In this document: positions 34,310-47,313 of the stretch, one piece after another
How positions within the stretch are numbered: position 1 is the stretch's first letter
Layout of the letters: each line of letters starts with the position of its first letter
NCBI GenBank assembly: GCA_946807835.1
Contig: OX327683.1
Coordinates: forward strand, 6,081,001-6,145,000
From: Ailanthus altissimus
Lineage: Eukaryota; Streptophyta; Magnoliopsida; Sapindales; Simaroubaceae
DNA length: 64,000 bases
Direction: 5' to 3'
Program-made: the position numbers and the translations under genes
Notes under the pieces: generated by a model
Database searches by the model: none
What the model was told of the DNA's origin: nothing
The model's input: the letters and a program-made list of their open reading frames with translations, nothing else

Positions 34310-37300
34310 TAGATCAAGTGTCCATCTATGGACATTATAAAAATTACTATCATTTAAATATAAAATTTAAGTGAACTGAAACATCTGCCCTATATATAAT
34401 TGTGGAGATCTCTTGTAGTATTGATTATTGTTAAAGTTAGTATGATATTACAACTTTTTTTAGTTATTAAAAAATTTAGTATATTTTTTATTATGTTAAT
34501 TTTTATATTATAGTCACAATATTTATTTAATATCATTTTTGTATAAATTAAAATTTTAATGTCTATGTAAAAGCCACCTTTTATAGATACTATTTAGAGT
34601 AAAAACAAAAAACAAAAAACAAAAATTACAACAAAAACTTTCATGTGTAAGCATTCATATTTTATCAAGATTTATATTTTGAATTGTTTGCTCAAAAAGT
34701 TATTAAACAACAAAAGATTATAACTTCCAATGCATGATTACTCACTGTTGACAAAACTTGTCTTTTAACAACTTTTCCTGAGAGAGTTATGTATTTAAGG
34801 GAGATTGGCTATTTGACCCTCAAAGTAAAGCAAAAATACCATTTTTACCCTTTTAGATTTAAAAAAATGACATCCGTATCCCATTTTGTATATTTTCTTT
34901 ATTAAATAGGTTAGATTTAATGGTAAAATCATATTTTTACATACTTTTATATTAAAATAAAAGAAAAAAAATTATTAATTGCCACTATACCAACGAGTAA
35001 TATTGACTAATATCGTATTAACTCACTATTGTATAAGGCTCAATAATACCAAATATATATATATATATATATAAGTAAAATGAAGAATAACTTATTATTA
35101 TACATAATAAAACTGATCTTTCATAGTTAATATATATATTTTTAAATAAAAGAAGAAAGAAACAACAATTGTATAAATTTGAATTGCAAATGAGATAATA
35201 TATAATGATTATTAAACTTATTTATAGTATTCAACTCCTAAAAGTCAATATAATATAATATTTCTTATTAAGGTAAGAGAAGCACTAAATAATTACTTTA
35301 TTACAAGTTAAAAAAAAAGCAAAATTTATTTTATTAAAATAAAAAATACAAATAAGTACTTACCTTATTTAAATAAAATAGACAAATTCCTACCCTATTA
35401 AAATAAGAAATACGGATAAGTACTTACTTTTACTAAAGTAAAAAAAATAAAATCTCTATAATAAAAACTAATTTAAGAAGTAGAAATAATTTTTAATATA
35501 ATAAATTTGGTGATTTAATTAATAATAAAATTATATTTATTTTTTATATTAATTCTTTTTTTGGGGGGAGGGGGTGGCTGGCCCAACACCCTCTGTGTAT
35601 GTCTTTAATTGTACATGTTTTAATATTTTTGTAAAAACGACATTATTTAAGTTACAGTTAAATGATGTTCACGTTATAAAAAAAAAATGTGAATATTCGC
35701 ATTTTATAATAATAATAATAATAGTGATATACTAGACAATATTATTAATATTATGCATCACAAAATTATTATTTAGAATGTGTTATAAAATTACGTCACA
35801 TATATAAATACTAAATATATAACAAACAACGCCGCAATAAAACAGTCTATATATATTTTGGATTATTAAGATCCTTGCCGGATATATGGCCATTCTGTGA
35901 CGGAGGTATAAGGTGTTGGCAGGAGATAATATCGTTCAAGTCAACTCCATGAATCCACCGTAGCCGTTTATTGCATGGCCAATGATAGATGTAATATCAT
36001 CACAATGTTTGAAAACTTAGCAAAATGGACATGCACAAACTTTTCGTGCTCGTAAACAGTTGAATCACGCACACTTGAGTTGTCATCGTCACCTTTGGTT
36101 ATTATTATTATTTTTTTCAGTTACAAGGATGATATGTATTATATTTATTAGTATAATTATTAGATTCTATTAGAATTGAAATAAAACTTCACTTTTATAT
36201 TAATATACTACTAAATCAATTAGAGTAAAATTTTACTTTCATATTATCACTTGAATACCTTTAGTTAATTGACTCATGAGAAATGCTCTTTAAATAAAAT
36301 AAGAGTAATGTTAAACATTTTAAATTTATATTTTAAAAGTGATATGTTAAATAAATATTAAGTGTAATAAATAATTTTAAATTTTATTTGATTAAATAAT
36401 AAAGTATAAAATAATTTCACAAAGGTCCTTGTATTTTGTCAAAATATCAATTTGATAAAGCAATTTCAGAATGCGGACGCAACAATCCTTTTTTAAGGAC
36501 CTTGTGACTTTCTGTTAATACAAAATTAATATATTGAAGTCACAGGTCACTTTGATTAATTCCTTAGGTATTGAAATTATTGTGCCTATTTCATGAAATA
36601 CTCGATAAAATTATTTTTTTTAAATCATCAAAATGCAATATTATTGAATAAATTCGCTAATATTATATTGAAGGATTACTAATACAAAGATTAGACAGAT
36701 TACCGAGACTCTTACATAAGATAATTATAATATGAAACACCCGAATTTAACTATCTCCTTATAGGAGAATTATCAAACCCCATTACGGAGATTATCCTAG
36801 AAGCCGGAATCACTGCTCCTATTTTAAACAGAAAAATTCAGCCCTCACATGGGAGGAGCAAAAACATCACAAAGAGATATGATTATCCTTACAGTGAAGA
36901 AAAAATACAACACAAATTAAGCCGCAAATTAAAGAAATTTCTTCAACTACTAGTCATAGTATAAATCTTTCTACATCACACCAAGCCATAACAAAAAGAT
37001 TACTAACAACTCAGTATAATCTTAACAAATAAATTTATGGAGATGCTTTTATCCAAATGATGGAGTGGCAGACTAGAGGCCATCAATGGTTGTAGGACAT
37101 TTGAAAGGTCAGGCAGCGATTATGGTGAGCTGTGTACTCGGGGAGTAGAGGCGCTTAACCAAGGTGGATGCTAAAGTGGTGGGCTAATGAAAATCGATGG
37201 CCGGATAAAGAGTGCAATAGCATCCAACAAGGAGATCATCAGAGGCTATCCAGCACTACCAGAATTGTAATAACTACACTGCAGGTGAGAACTCAGAACA

Positions 37301-37404
37301 ACCATCGAAGGGCCAGCGTGAATGAGCAGATCGATCATTAATGAGTTGCTGGCTTTACTGTCCTGGTAGAACATCACCTCTGCTACAGTCGAGGAGGTCG
37401 GACC
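34310..37404. other. Intergenic DNA with a MITE half-copy and a G-rich run
   Basis: 34310-36300 is AT-rich with TA runs (35056-35072) and a sudden G-rich tract at 35563-35581. A left-half copy of the MITE-like family lies at 36301-36395. From about 36690 to 37404 complexity and GC rise. The minus strand is open for about 45 codons up to 37404 (GPTSSTVAEVMFYQDSKASN...), where the copia is inserted. No family was recognised. Confidence 0.4.
36301..36395. repeat. MITE-like family, half copy
   Basis: Carries AGTAATGTTAAACATTTTAA and AATATTAAGTGTAATAAATA, matching the left arm of the element at 2430-2617. The right arm is missing. Confidence 0.45.
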
Positions 37405-37549
37405 TGTTGTGATATGGTGTATGATGTATATAGATACGTGTAATTTTAAAAATTAAATATGCAACGGAAGTATTCATACATGTTAAACACTATATAACAT
37501 ACTCAAGCATATAATCTCATGTATGATCATTCAACCATATATATATCTC

Positions 37550-37583
<34 letters not shown>

Positions 37584-39747
37584 CATGCATGATATAAAAT
37601 GAATTATAAGTAAATAACCTACTCGGTTTTGAAGGTAGCTTTACAATTCTTCAAGAACTCCAATCTTCAATTTATTGAGCTCACCTTGAAGTGTTCCCTT
37701 GCACAATTCTAGTTCACAGCTAAATCTGGTGGGATTGTGAAGCTAGAATGGCAGCCTTGAATTTTTAGCAAAGGGTTATTTTAACACTTAAAACAATTTG
37801 TCCTTATAATTTATTACTACCAAGAGATGAGAAGAATTAAGTGTTTTCTTTACATCTTTACAACTCTTTGTTATAAACTTTAGTAAGCCTTTACATATTC
37901 TCTCAACACTTTGAGAAACACACTTAGGAAATGCTCTCAATTCTCTCTACTCTCCCTTGGCCGAATCTTGCATTTTTTTCTATACAAATTGAACTCTTTC
38001 AATTTTGGTTTAGTGCAAAGAATGATTACTTCTCTTAGTGCTCCACCACCACTTAGCCATGTTTGCCATTACAAACATTAATCAAACATATATTTCACTC
38101 AACAAATTGATTCATCCGTATGAATCAATTTCTAGAGAGTAAATAGCAATTAAACAATGCTAAGTGGTTTCACCACTTCCTTAGTGCATCATTTAAGTAT
38201 TTTTTAGTGGCCAACATTTCTTATTATTAATAACAAGTGCATTCTCCATTATTAAATGGTGTTTGCCACTTATTCCAATTAATAATAATTTCATTAATAT
38301 ATAAAATATTAATAATTCAAAACTATTTTGAATATTTACATTTACCTTATATGTATTTACCAAGTAAGGTAAATATGTAAATACATGGTAAATTATTTAT
38401 GGAGCAAGATTGTGCCACTTGTCAATTTCTTATTAGTTAACAACTCTTGTAAACCAATAATGTATTTTATATTCAATTATTGACAAGTGAATAATAAAAT
38501 GAACCTTGAAACATTTTTCACTTTGTTGAAAATTATTGGATTAATTGTTCAATCCAATTCGCTATCCCAATGCACAACGAGTACACTTCATATTGTGAGA
38601 CTCTCTAGGTTCATGCCCGATTTGTCATATGAAACTATTTCACACGTCCATAAATAATGTCCCACACACATGTTATGGATATTACAAAACGGCGCATTAG
38701 ACCATACAAGTTAAGGTTATAACATATTTGTATAATTCTTCTATCATAAATATCCTAGAAGAGCGGAGATATAGATCAACACCGTCAAGTCTCCATGTGC
38801 TCAACCATAAACTTATCTCTAGATTTGTATTTCAATAAATAATATCTGTAAACACTTTTACGATATTATTTTCCCGAGGATAAAACTAATTCTCGGATAT
38901 GTCTGCTTATGGCCATAAGACTTTCTGAAATACAATCTTGGAGTTTCAGGATATTTTACTCACCCAATTGAGTTGATGGATCCCATATCTGTATACAACG
39001 AACTCCATGAGCGTCGGACCATACCAAGTGACACCCAGCGGTCAGACCATAAAAGGTATCTGACATGTGTGAAACCAAAGTATGGTGGATCACTCACAAG
39101 TCCACCGTAGCACTCAGGTCTAAGGACCACGAATACTACTCAACTCGAAAGATCCTCCATTGACGGTTTTATGGGATGTCTATTGGAGATCTTTGTGAGT
39201 CTGTTCAATATTCAGTCCTTACTGAATATTTGTATCTTTATACGAGTTTTCACTAAACTCATGGTCTGCTAAGACTAACCATCTGGACTATCCAGATATA
39301 CACATACACTGATATATATATATATTAAGGTCTTCACTAACAGACCCGCATTAGTGAAGATAGATCAGGAACATTAAGTTTAAGAACATATTTGCATAAC
39401 AACATTTCCTAGCACCATTTGCAACTCATTGCAACTACGTCAATATTAATATATTCTTAGGTCTTTGTCCCATTTCAGACAAGGTTCTAACTCTTTAGAT
39501 TTCGCTAACTCTTATCAGTGCTAACTTTTAGCATTTATATCTTTCAGCACTATAAGCTCTCAGTTCTGATCTAAACTCCTTTAGATCAGATCTGAACTCT
39601 TTCAGATCATACAATGTCTAAAACGTTACAAACATCTTACCATATTTGTATATAAAATAATTAGTGATATATATAAATCATAATTGTATAAACATAAAAT
39701 AAATATTTATACACAAAAGGGATGGTACGTAAGCACAAATCCTAACA
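37405..39747 (-). repeat. Left (3') LTR of the 9.9-kb copia
   Basis: Runs TGTTGTGATATGG...AATCCTAACA. Contains a TA microsatellite (about 37553-37580) that is mostly absent from the other LTR, and several short palindromic words such as GATTCATCCGTATGAATC (38110-38127). Confidence 0.95.
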
Positions 39748-39760
39748 ACTCCTACTTGCT

Positions 39761-40561
39761 TTAGTGCCATTCACAATGATATCTAATACCCATTGACTCC
39801 ACATGTCTTTCAAATATTTTTGGAGTTAAGGTCTTAGTAAGTGGGTCCGCTACATTATTCATAGAGTCTACTCTACGAACTATTACATCTCCTCTAGCCA
39901 AGATTTCTCTTATAACATGGTATTTTCTTTCCACATGCTTAGACTTTTGGTGTGCTCTTGACTCTTTTACTTGTGCAATGGCTCCGTTGTTGTCGCAAAA
40001 CAATGGTATAGGATCCATTGAACTTGGAACTATTCTAAGTTTAGCGATAAATTTACCTATCCAAACCGCTTTTTTGGCTGCTTCTGATGCTATAATATAT
40101 TCTGCCTCTGTTGTGGAATCAGATGTTGATGACTGTTTGTTACTTTTCCAACTGATTGTAGCACTATTGAGAATGAATACATATCCAGATATAGACTTTC
40201 TATCATCTAGATCAGATTGGAAATCTAAATCTGTGTATCCTCTCAACACTAAGTCATTTTCTCTATATATAAAAAACTTGTCCTTCGTACCCTTAAGATA
40301 TTTTAGGACATGTTTCACTGCCATCCAATAGCCTTCGCCTGGATCAGACTGATAGCGGCTTGTAACACTTACAGCTATACTGATATTAGGTCTCGTACAC
40401 ATCATGGCATACATCAAGCTTCTTATAGCTGATGCATAAGGTATGCTAGACATTCTAACATTTTCATCTTCACTTTGAGGACACATCTTTCTCGAAAGAT
40501 GAACGTCATATCTAAAAGGTATGTTAAATATCTTACAGTTACTGAAACAATACATTTCCAA
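39761..40561 (-). pseudogene. Copia RNase H domain, open reading frame intact
   Basis: A 266-codon frame starts after a frame break from RT. It reads PYASAIRSLMYAMMCTRPNI, VKHVLKYLKGTKD, GYTDLDFQSDLDDRKSISGY, TTEAEYIIASEAAKKAVWI, LFCDNNGAIA and KSKHVERKYHVIRE. These are the C-terminal RT and RNase H landmarks of copia polyproteins, kept without a stop to the natural end (HCEWH). The catalytic acidic residues TEAEY and CDN are present; the usual YADADW is YTDLDF. It is labelled a pseudogene because the upstream polyprotein is broken. Confidence 0.9.
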
Positions 40562-40593
40562 GAAATTATCTATGTACGATGATTGAGAGAGTC

Positions 40594-41472
40594 CTATAAG
40601 TCTCCTAACTCTATCTCTATAAAGCTATAACCTAGTATATAGGAAGCCTCTCCCAAATCCTTCATGGAGAAATTTTTACTTAGGTAAGTTTTAACTGATT
40701 GCAACATACCAATATCATTTTTGATCATTAGTATGTCATCCACATATAGAACCAAAAAGACTACCATACTCCCACGGCTCTTTTTATACACATATGATTC
40801 TTCTTCGTTCTTGATGAAATCAGATCCTCTGATTACCTCATCAAAATGAAGATTTCAGTTTCGAGAAGCTTACTTAAGTCTATAGATAGACGTTTTCAGT
40901 TTACATACTAGACCAGAAGTTTGGGTAGATGCAAAACCTTCAAGTTGTTCCATATAGATTTCTTCCTCAAGATATCCATTTAAGAACGTTGTTTTCACAT
41001 CCATTTGCCAAATTTCATAGTCATAGTACGCAGCAATTGTTAGTAAAATCTAAATTGACTTAAGCATCGCTACTGGTGAAAAGGTTTTCTCATAGTCGAT
41101 CCCAAATCGTTGAGTATAACCTTTCGCCACCAATCAGGCTTTGAAAGTCTCTACTTTCCCATCGAGCCATCGCTATCGGTTGTAAATCCATTTACAACCG
41201 ATAGGAACAATTCCTTTAGGAAGCTCAACTAAGTCCCAGACTTGATTGTGATGCATTGAGTCAATTTCAGATTTCATAGCCTCTTGCCATTTTCCCGAAT
41301 CGATGTCCAACATCGCCTCTTTGTAAGTTAAAAGATCATTTTCTTCAATCAAGAAAACATCACGAGCACCTTTAGATATAGAAACATACCTTTCATGTGA
41401 CCTTAATATCCTTTCTGACTTATGTGGAGAGTGTGTCAAAGGTATTCTGCTTGAGTGAGCCTGAAGTTCCAT
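40594..41472 (-). pseudogene. Copia reverse transcriptase with intact YVDD but several stops
   Basis: The N-terminal part 41173-41472 ends in WQEAMKSEIDSMHHNQVWDL and GIVPIGCKWIYNR. After a stop it continues in frame as RWLDGKVETFKA*LVAKGYT and MDVKTTFLNGYLEEEIYMEQ. The C-terminal part 40594-40791 has VLYVDDILMIKNDIGMLQSV, keeping the catalytic YVDD. Stops replace conserved Arg or Gln codons at several points. A perfect 15-bp inverted repeat lies at 41173-41204. Confidence 0.9.
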
Positions 41473-42156
41473 TGTTGGTTCATTTACATTCTGATTGAGT
41501 TCATCTAACTCAATCTTTCTACAATGTCCACGATTTATGAGAAACTGTTTCTCAAGAAAAGTGGCGTTTCAAGCAACGAACATGTTTCGTTCCTCAAGAT
41601 CATAGAATTGGTATCCTATTGAGTTCTTGGGATATCCAATGAACCTATACTTGTAACCTTTAGGTGCAAGTTTATCCAGTTGCATAACTTTTACGTAAGC
41701 AAGACAACATCAAATCTTAACATATTTAAGACTTGGTTTCCTTCCAGTTCATATCTCATGTGGAGTGGATGGAATGGCTTTTGATAGAACTCTATTCAAT
41801 ATATGAGCAGCAGTTTCTAGTGCATACCCCCGTAGATATTCAGGGAGATCAATGAAGCTCATCATCGATCGGACCATATCCAATAAAGTCTAATTTTTCC
41901 TCTCCGAAACACCATTGTGTTGTGGAGTACCTAGAGGACTATACTGAACGAGAATCCCATTCTCCTTTAAATAATCTGAAAATTCACTGCTCATGTATTC
42001 ACCCCCTTTATCTGATCTAAGTCATTTGATATACATTCCGATTTGTTTCTCTATTTCATTTTAAAACTCTTTGAACTTTTTAAAAGTTTCTGACTTGTGT
42101 TTGATAAGAAACACATATCTATATCGTGACAGATCATCGATAAAGATAACAAAATA
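41473..42156 (-). pseudogene. Copia integrase core and C-terminal region, with stops
   Basis: Reads LRSDKGGEYMSSEFSDYL and HNGVSERKN*TLLDMVRSMM, with the second Asp and the Glu of the D,D-35-E triad; the first Asp is in LIHSDVCGPM just upstream. It continues to LDKLAPKGYKYRFIGYPKNS and GYQFYDLEERNMFVA. About five stops are scattered, most at positions where a single transition would explain them. Confidence 0.85.
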
Positions 42157-43082
42157 TCAAAAACCACCAATCGCAGTGTGATTCATTGGACCACATACAT
42201 CACTATGTATTAGTTCCAGTAAATCAGTGGCACGGTGTCCAACACCAATAAATAGAGCCTTTGTCATTTTCCCTTGAATACAAGATTCACAAACTGGATA
42301 TGATTGTATGGTCAGATCAGGTATCCGACCATCCTTGACCAGACGGGATAGGCGTCTAACCTCTATATGACCTAATCTTATATGCCACAATTCTGTATCA
42401 TTTAAAGGTCCCGCATTATTATTAGTATTCACTTGTACATTCATGACATTTTTTGTTGTATCTAATATGTAATGCCCATTTATCAACTGACATTCAGCTA
42501 ACAAAACATTATCCAAATCATACAAACATAAGGAATGATTCCTAACGTGCATATGATATCTTTCATTGTCCAATACAGGAATTGATATAATTTGCCGGAT
42601 AATGTTTAGCACATAATAACAATTATTCAATACAACAATCTTATTACATGGAAGTAATAAATTAAAACATCCAATAGCCTCGACCTGTAGGAAATCTCCA
42701 TTTTCAACATGAAGCTGTACTTCTCCTAGTTGTAACTTTCTAACTTCCTTCAGATCCTGTAACACATTGCAAATGTGAAAAGGACACGCGGTATCTAATA
42801 TCGAACCAATACTAGCATCAAATGCTAAGAAAATATCAATAAAAGGTAAGTGTATACCTGATGGTGTCTTCTTAATCATGGCAAGGTATTTTGGACGGAT
42901 TCGCTTCCAATGCCCATCCTCGCTGCAATGGAAACATTTTCCATTCGCTTTGTTCTTATATGGGTGCTTGGATATGTATTACTTTCGAGGACCCATTCTA
43001 GGTGCATACATTACTTTTCGTTTATTCTTCCCTTTGGACTTCCTAGAAGTCCTTCGGGTAGATGATGAAGCACCCTAACACA
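42157..43082 (-). pseudogene. Copia zinc knuckle, protease and pre-integrase region
   Basis: The CCHC knuckle at about 42885-42935 reads CFHCSEDGHWKRIRPKY: three ligands are intact and the last Cys is Arg. The protease reads GSILDTACPFHICNVLQDL with D-T-A in place of D-T/S-G. The pre-integrase zinc motif follows (LWHIRLGHIEVRRLSRLV, then CESCIQGKMTKALF), followed by ELIHSDVCGPMNHTAIGGF, where the long frame stops. A basic SRKSKGKNKRK stretch precedes the knuckle. Confidence 0.85.
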
Positions 43083-43720
43083 TAGAGGACCGTGCCCCAT
43101 TTGTTCATGTCCTCTTGAGCTGTTTTTAGCATGTTATGCAATTCAGCATAAGCAAGAGTCAATCCTTGCATATTATAGTTCATAATAAACGGTGCAAATG
43201 ACCCTGAAAGTGATTGGAGAATCAAACTATTCCCCAATCTATTGCTCAGTAAGAGATCCATGGTTTCTAACTTCTCAATATATAATATTATCTTGAGGAC
43301 ATGAAGACTCACTAGATTGCCCTCGGGTAGTCTAGATTGAAAGAGAGATTTGACAACCTTATATATTTTAAATTGAGGTCGGTCACCAAATGACTCTTTT
43401 AGGTAGAGCATAATACTCCCAGCACTGTTTATATGGATATGCTCCCTTTGGAGCTCCGTAGACATTGACCCGAGAATGTACGATTTGACTTTCAAATCGT
43501 CATCCAACCATTTTCGATATATCTCATTTTTTTCTGGAGAAGCATCATCAGAAACAGCTTGTGGCATGCGCTGATCAATTACATATCCAAGCTTATCACA
43601 ATTCAGAACTATTCTGAGATTCATAAGCCAATCAGCATAATTTTCTCCACCTTTTAGTTGGTCCACATTAAAGATGCGAGTTAGAGGGTTGCTTGAAGCC
43701 ATTTGATCTTCACAAGACAA
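43083..43720 (-). pseudogene. Copia gag (UBN2 type), nearly intact
   Basis: The ATG at 43720 or the second Met six codons later (MASSNPLTRIFNVDQLKG) starts the frame. It reads GENYADWLMNLRIVLNCDKL, YRKWLDDDLKVKSYILGSM and GSFAPFIMNYNMQGLTLAYA, the standard gag capsid-like region. A frameshift near 43080 separates it from the basic/zinc-knuckle part. The function is assembly of the particle in which the element reverse-transcribes (family knowledge). Confidence 0.9.
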
Positions 43721-44956
43721 AAGAAAAAGATGTTAGCGGAATATTTCAATCACTAATAAATAACGTTTTAGATCATGGGTATAACAGTTATACATTTTTT
43801 AATCTAAAAATACCCTCCCACTATTTTACATAATCCCTTTAATCTCTCAAACAGGAAAACGATAGTTTAGAATTCTTTAAACTATATAGTGAGAAGTGGA
43901 TTCCATTGACATTTACTTCAGCCTCACACTATAGCAATATTGACTTAGGTAAACCCTAAAAAGTAGACAACTCTTGTCAATTGCATTTCATGCAACTCTT
44001 AACATTGATCCTAAATACACCTCATCCTCACGCTATAGCAATATTAGATAAGTGTATTGCAAATTAACTTGTCAATCATCAAATATATGCTACCAATATA
44101 ACCCTTACGCTTTAGTAATATTAGACAATACGTTCACATATATTTGTCTCATCTCATGTTTAACCGGCATAGCCCGAAACATCCCGATCAATCCCTCACA
44201 CTTTAGCAATATTGAGAAAGACCAAAGTGAATTGCCTAATACTGTATTGACAAGACGGATCATATTTAACATTATCTTATAATGAAAATATTTCAATTTG
44301 ATTAAAAGAGATTTATTTATTACACATTCATTTCATCCAAATGAATAATATAGATCATTTATAAAAAACAATACGCAATTACAACTAACCCCTACCAATA
44401 GGACTCCCATTGTGATTATCAGCGTATTTGAATGATCACATCATGTTATGACAATTATAGAAGTATATTACAACAATAAAACAAGTCAAAACATGATAAA
44501 TGAATAAAAAAAAATTCTGTAACAGTGACGGACGCCATGGCGCTGGAAAACGGAAGCCGCAGCATTCATAGAAAATAGGCTGGGCGCCGCGGCGCTGGAC
44601 AACATATGGCCTGGCGCCGCGGCACTCATATGTTACCGTCGTGGTGCTAGCTTCCAGTGTGTGGGCGCTGCAGTGCCCACAACCTAGCGCCGCAGCGCTG
44701 GACACTATTACTACACCCGGTGCTCGAAAATCAATTTTCTTCTATTCTGGCACCCAATTTATCTTATATAAAACATGATTAAACATCATATGAACAATTA
44801 TAAACACCAAAATGTTCAAGAATTCACAAAATAACAACATGTTCAATTTTAAACATCAACATGCTTGAAATCAAACATCATTATGTTGTTCATTAATATA
44901 ACATCAACATGTTAAAAATAACATCAAACATCAAACAACAAACACCACATCAGCAT
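43721..44956 (-). promoter_or_regulatory. Copia leader with four dispersed repeats and a GC-palindrome cluster
   Basis: Non-coding sequence between the primer-binding site and gag. Four copies of a CTCACRCTWTAGCAATATTR word lie at about 43923, 44026, 44103 and 44193. At 44531-44701 is a GC-rich island in AT-rich DNA with at least five palindromic blocks, including a perfect GCGCCGCGGCGC (44584-44595). Such leaders usually hold dimerisation, packaging or translation signals in retroelements; the role here is inferred. Confidence 0.6.
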
Positions 44957-44968
44957 GCTCTGATACTA
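44957..44968 (-). other. tRNA-Met primer-binding site, one mismatch
   Basis: The minus strand reads TAGTATCAGAGC against the consensus TGGTATCAGAGC, two bases inside the 5' LTR. Confidence 0.85.
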
Positions 44969-44970
44969 CT

Positions 44971-47308
44971 TGTTGTGATATGGTGTGTGATGTGTATAGA
45001 TGAGTATAATTTCAAAAATTAAATATGCAGCAGAAGTATTCATACATGTTATACACTATGTAACATACTTAAGCATATAATCTCATGTATAATCATTCAA
45101 GCACATATATATCTCATATATATATTTACATGCATGATATAAAATGAATTGTAAGTAAATAACCTACCCGGTTTTGAAGGTAGTTTTATAATTCTTCAAG
45201 AACTCAAATCTTCAATTTGTTGAGCTCACCTTGAAGTATTCCCTTACACAATTCTAGTTCACAACCAAATTCGGTGGGATTGTGAAGTTAGAATGGAAGC
45301 CTTGAATTTCTAGTAGAAGGTTGTTTTAACACTTAAAACAATTGTCCTTATGATTTATTACTATCAAGAGATGAGAAGAATTAAGTGTTTTCTTTAGTTC
45401 TTTACAACTCTTTGTTATGAACCTTAGTAAGCCTTTACATATTCTCTCAACACTTTGAGAAACACACTTAGGAAAGGCTCTCAATTCTCTCTACTCTCCT
45501 TTGGCCGAATCTTGTATTTTTTTGACACAAATTGAACTCTTTCAATTTTGATTTAGTGCAAAGAATGATTACTTTTCTTAGTGCTCCACCACCACTTAGC
45601 CATGTTTGCCATTACAAATATTAATCAAACATATATTTCACTCAACAAATTGATTCATCCGGATGAATCAATTTCTAGAGAATAAATGAAAATTAAACAA
45701 TGCTAAGTGGTTTCATCACTTCCTTAGTACATCATTTAAGTATTTCTAAGTGGCCAACATTCCTTATTATTAATAACAAGTGCATTTTCCATTATTAAAT
45801 AGTGTTTGCCACTTATTCCAATTAATAATAATAATTTCATTAATATATAAAATATTAATAATTTAAAACTATTTTGAATATTTACATTTACCTTATATGT
45901 ATTTACCAAGCAAGGTAATTATGTAAATATATGGTAAATCACTTATGGAGTAAGATTGTGCCACTTGTCAATTTCTTATTGGTTAACAACTCTTGTAAAT
46001 CAATAATGTATTTTACATTCAATTATTGACAAGTGAATAATAAAATGAACTTTGAAACATTTTTCACTTTACTAGAAATTATTGGATTAATTGTTCAATC
46101 CAATTCGCTGTCCCAATATACAACGAGTACACTTCATATTGTGAGACTCTCTAGGTTCATGCCCGATTTGTCAAATGAAACTATTTCACACGTCCGTGAA
46201 CAATGTCCCACACACATGCTATGGATATTACAAAACGGCACATTAGACCATACAAGTTGAGGTTATAACATATTCGTATAATCCTTCCATTATAAATATC
46301 CTAGAAGAGCAGAGATATAGATCAACACCATTAAGTCTCCATGTGCTCAACCATAAACTTATTTCTAAATTTGTGTTTCAATAAATAATATCCGTAAACA
46401 CTTTTACGATATTATTTTCTCGAGGATAAAACTAATTCTCGGATATGTCTGCTTATGGCCATAAGACTTTCTGAAATACAATCTTGGAGTTTCAGGATGT
46501 TTTACTCACCCAATTGAGTTGATGGATCCCATATCTGTACACAACGAACTCCATGAGCGTCGGACCATACCAAGCGACACCCAACGGTCAGACCATAAAA
46601 GGTATCTGACATGTGTGGAACCAAAGTATGGTGGATCACTCACAAGTCCACCGTAGCACTCAAGTCTAAGGATCACAAATACTACTCAACTCGAAAGATC
46701 CTCCATTAACGGTTTTATGGGATGTCTATTGGAGATCTTTGTGAGTCTGTTCAATATTCAGTCCTTACTGAATATTTGTATCTCTATACGAGTTTTCACT
46801 AAACTCATTGTCTGCTAAGACTAACCATCTGGACTATCCAGATATACACATACACTGATCTATATATATTAAGGTCTTCACAAACAGACCCGCATTAGTG
46901 AAGATAGATCAGGAACATTAAGTTTAAGAACATATTTGCATAACAACATTTTCTAGCACCATTTGCAACTCATTGCAACTACGTCAGTATTAATATATTC
47001 TTATGTCTTTGTCCCATTTTAGATAAGGTTCTAACTCTTTAGATTTCGCTAACTCTTATAACCTGATAACTCTTATCAGTGCTAACTTTTAGCATTTATA
47101 TCTTTCAGCACTACTAAGTCTCAATTCTGATTTAAACTCCTTTAAATCAGATCTGAACTCTTTAAGATTATACAATGTCTAAAACGTTACAAGCAACTTA
47201 CCATATTTATATATAAAATAATTAGTGATATATATAATCATAATTGTATAAACATAAAAATAAATATTTATACACAAAAGGGATAGCACGTAAGCACAAA
47301 TCCCAACA
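44971..47308 (-). repeat. Right (5') LTR of the 9.9-kb copia
   Basis: Runs TGTTGTGATATGG...AATCCCAACA, collinear with the left LTR over its whole length. The 75-codon open frame at 46033-46260 lies inside it and is not a gene. Confidence 0.95.
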
Positions 47309-47313
47309 GGACC

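Larger units (their letters stand above)
37405..47308 (-). mobile_element. 9.9-kb copia retrotransposon with 2.34-kb LTRs, target duplication GGACC
   Basis: The LTRs at 37405-39747 and 44971-47308 are flanked by GGACC (37400-37404 and 47309-47313). They differ by scattered substitutions and small indels, so the insertion is relatively recent in this window. The primer-binding site at 44957-44968 and gag, protease, integrase, RT and RNase H on the minus strand are all present in Ty1/copia order. Lesions are few compared with the other elements, but several stops, a gag frameshift and a protease active-site change make it inactive as read. The 1.2-kb leader between primer site and gag is unusual. 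Confidence 0.95.

Noticed and set aside
46033..46260. 75-codon plus-strand frame
   Set aside because: Lies within the copia LTR; the matching segment of the partner LTR does not keep the frame open.
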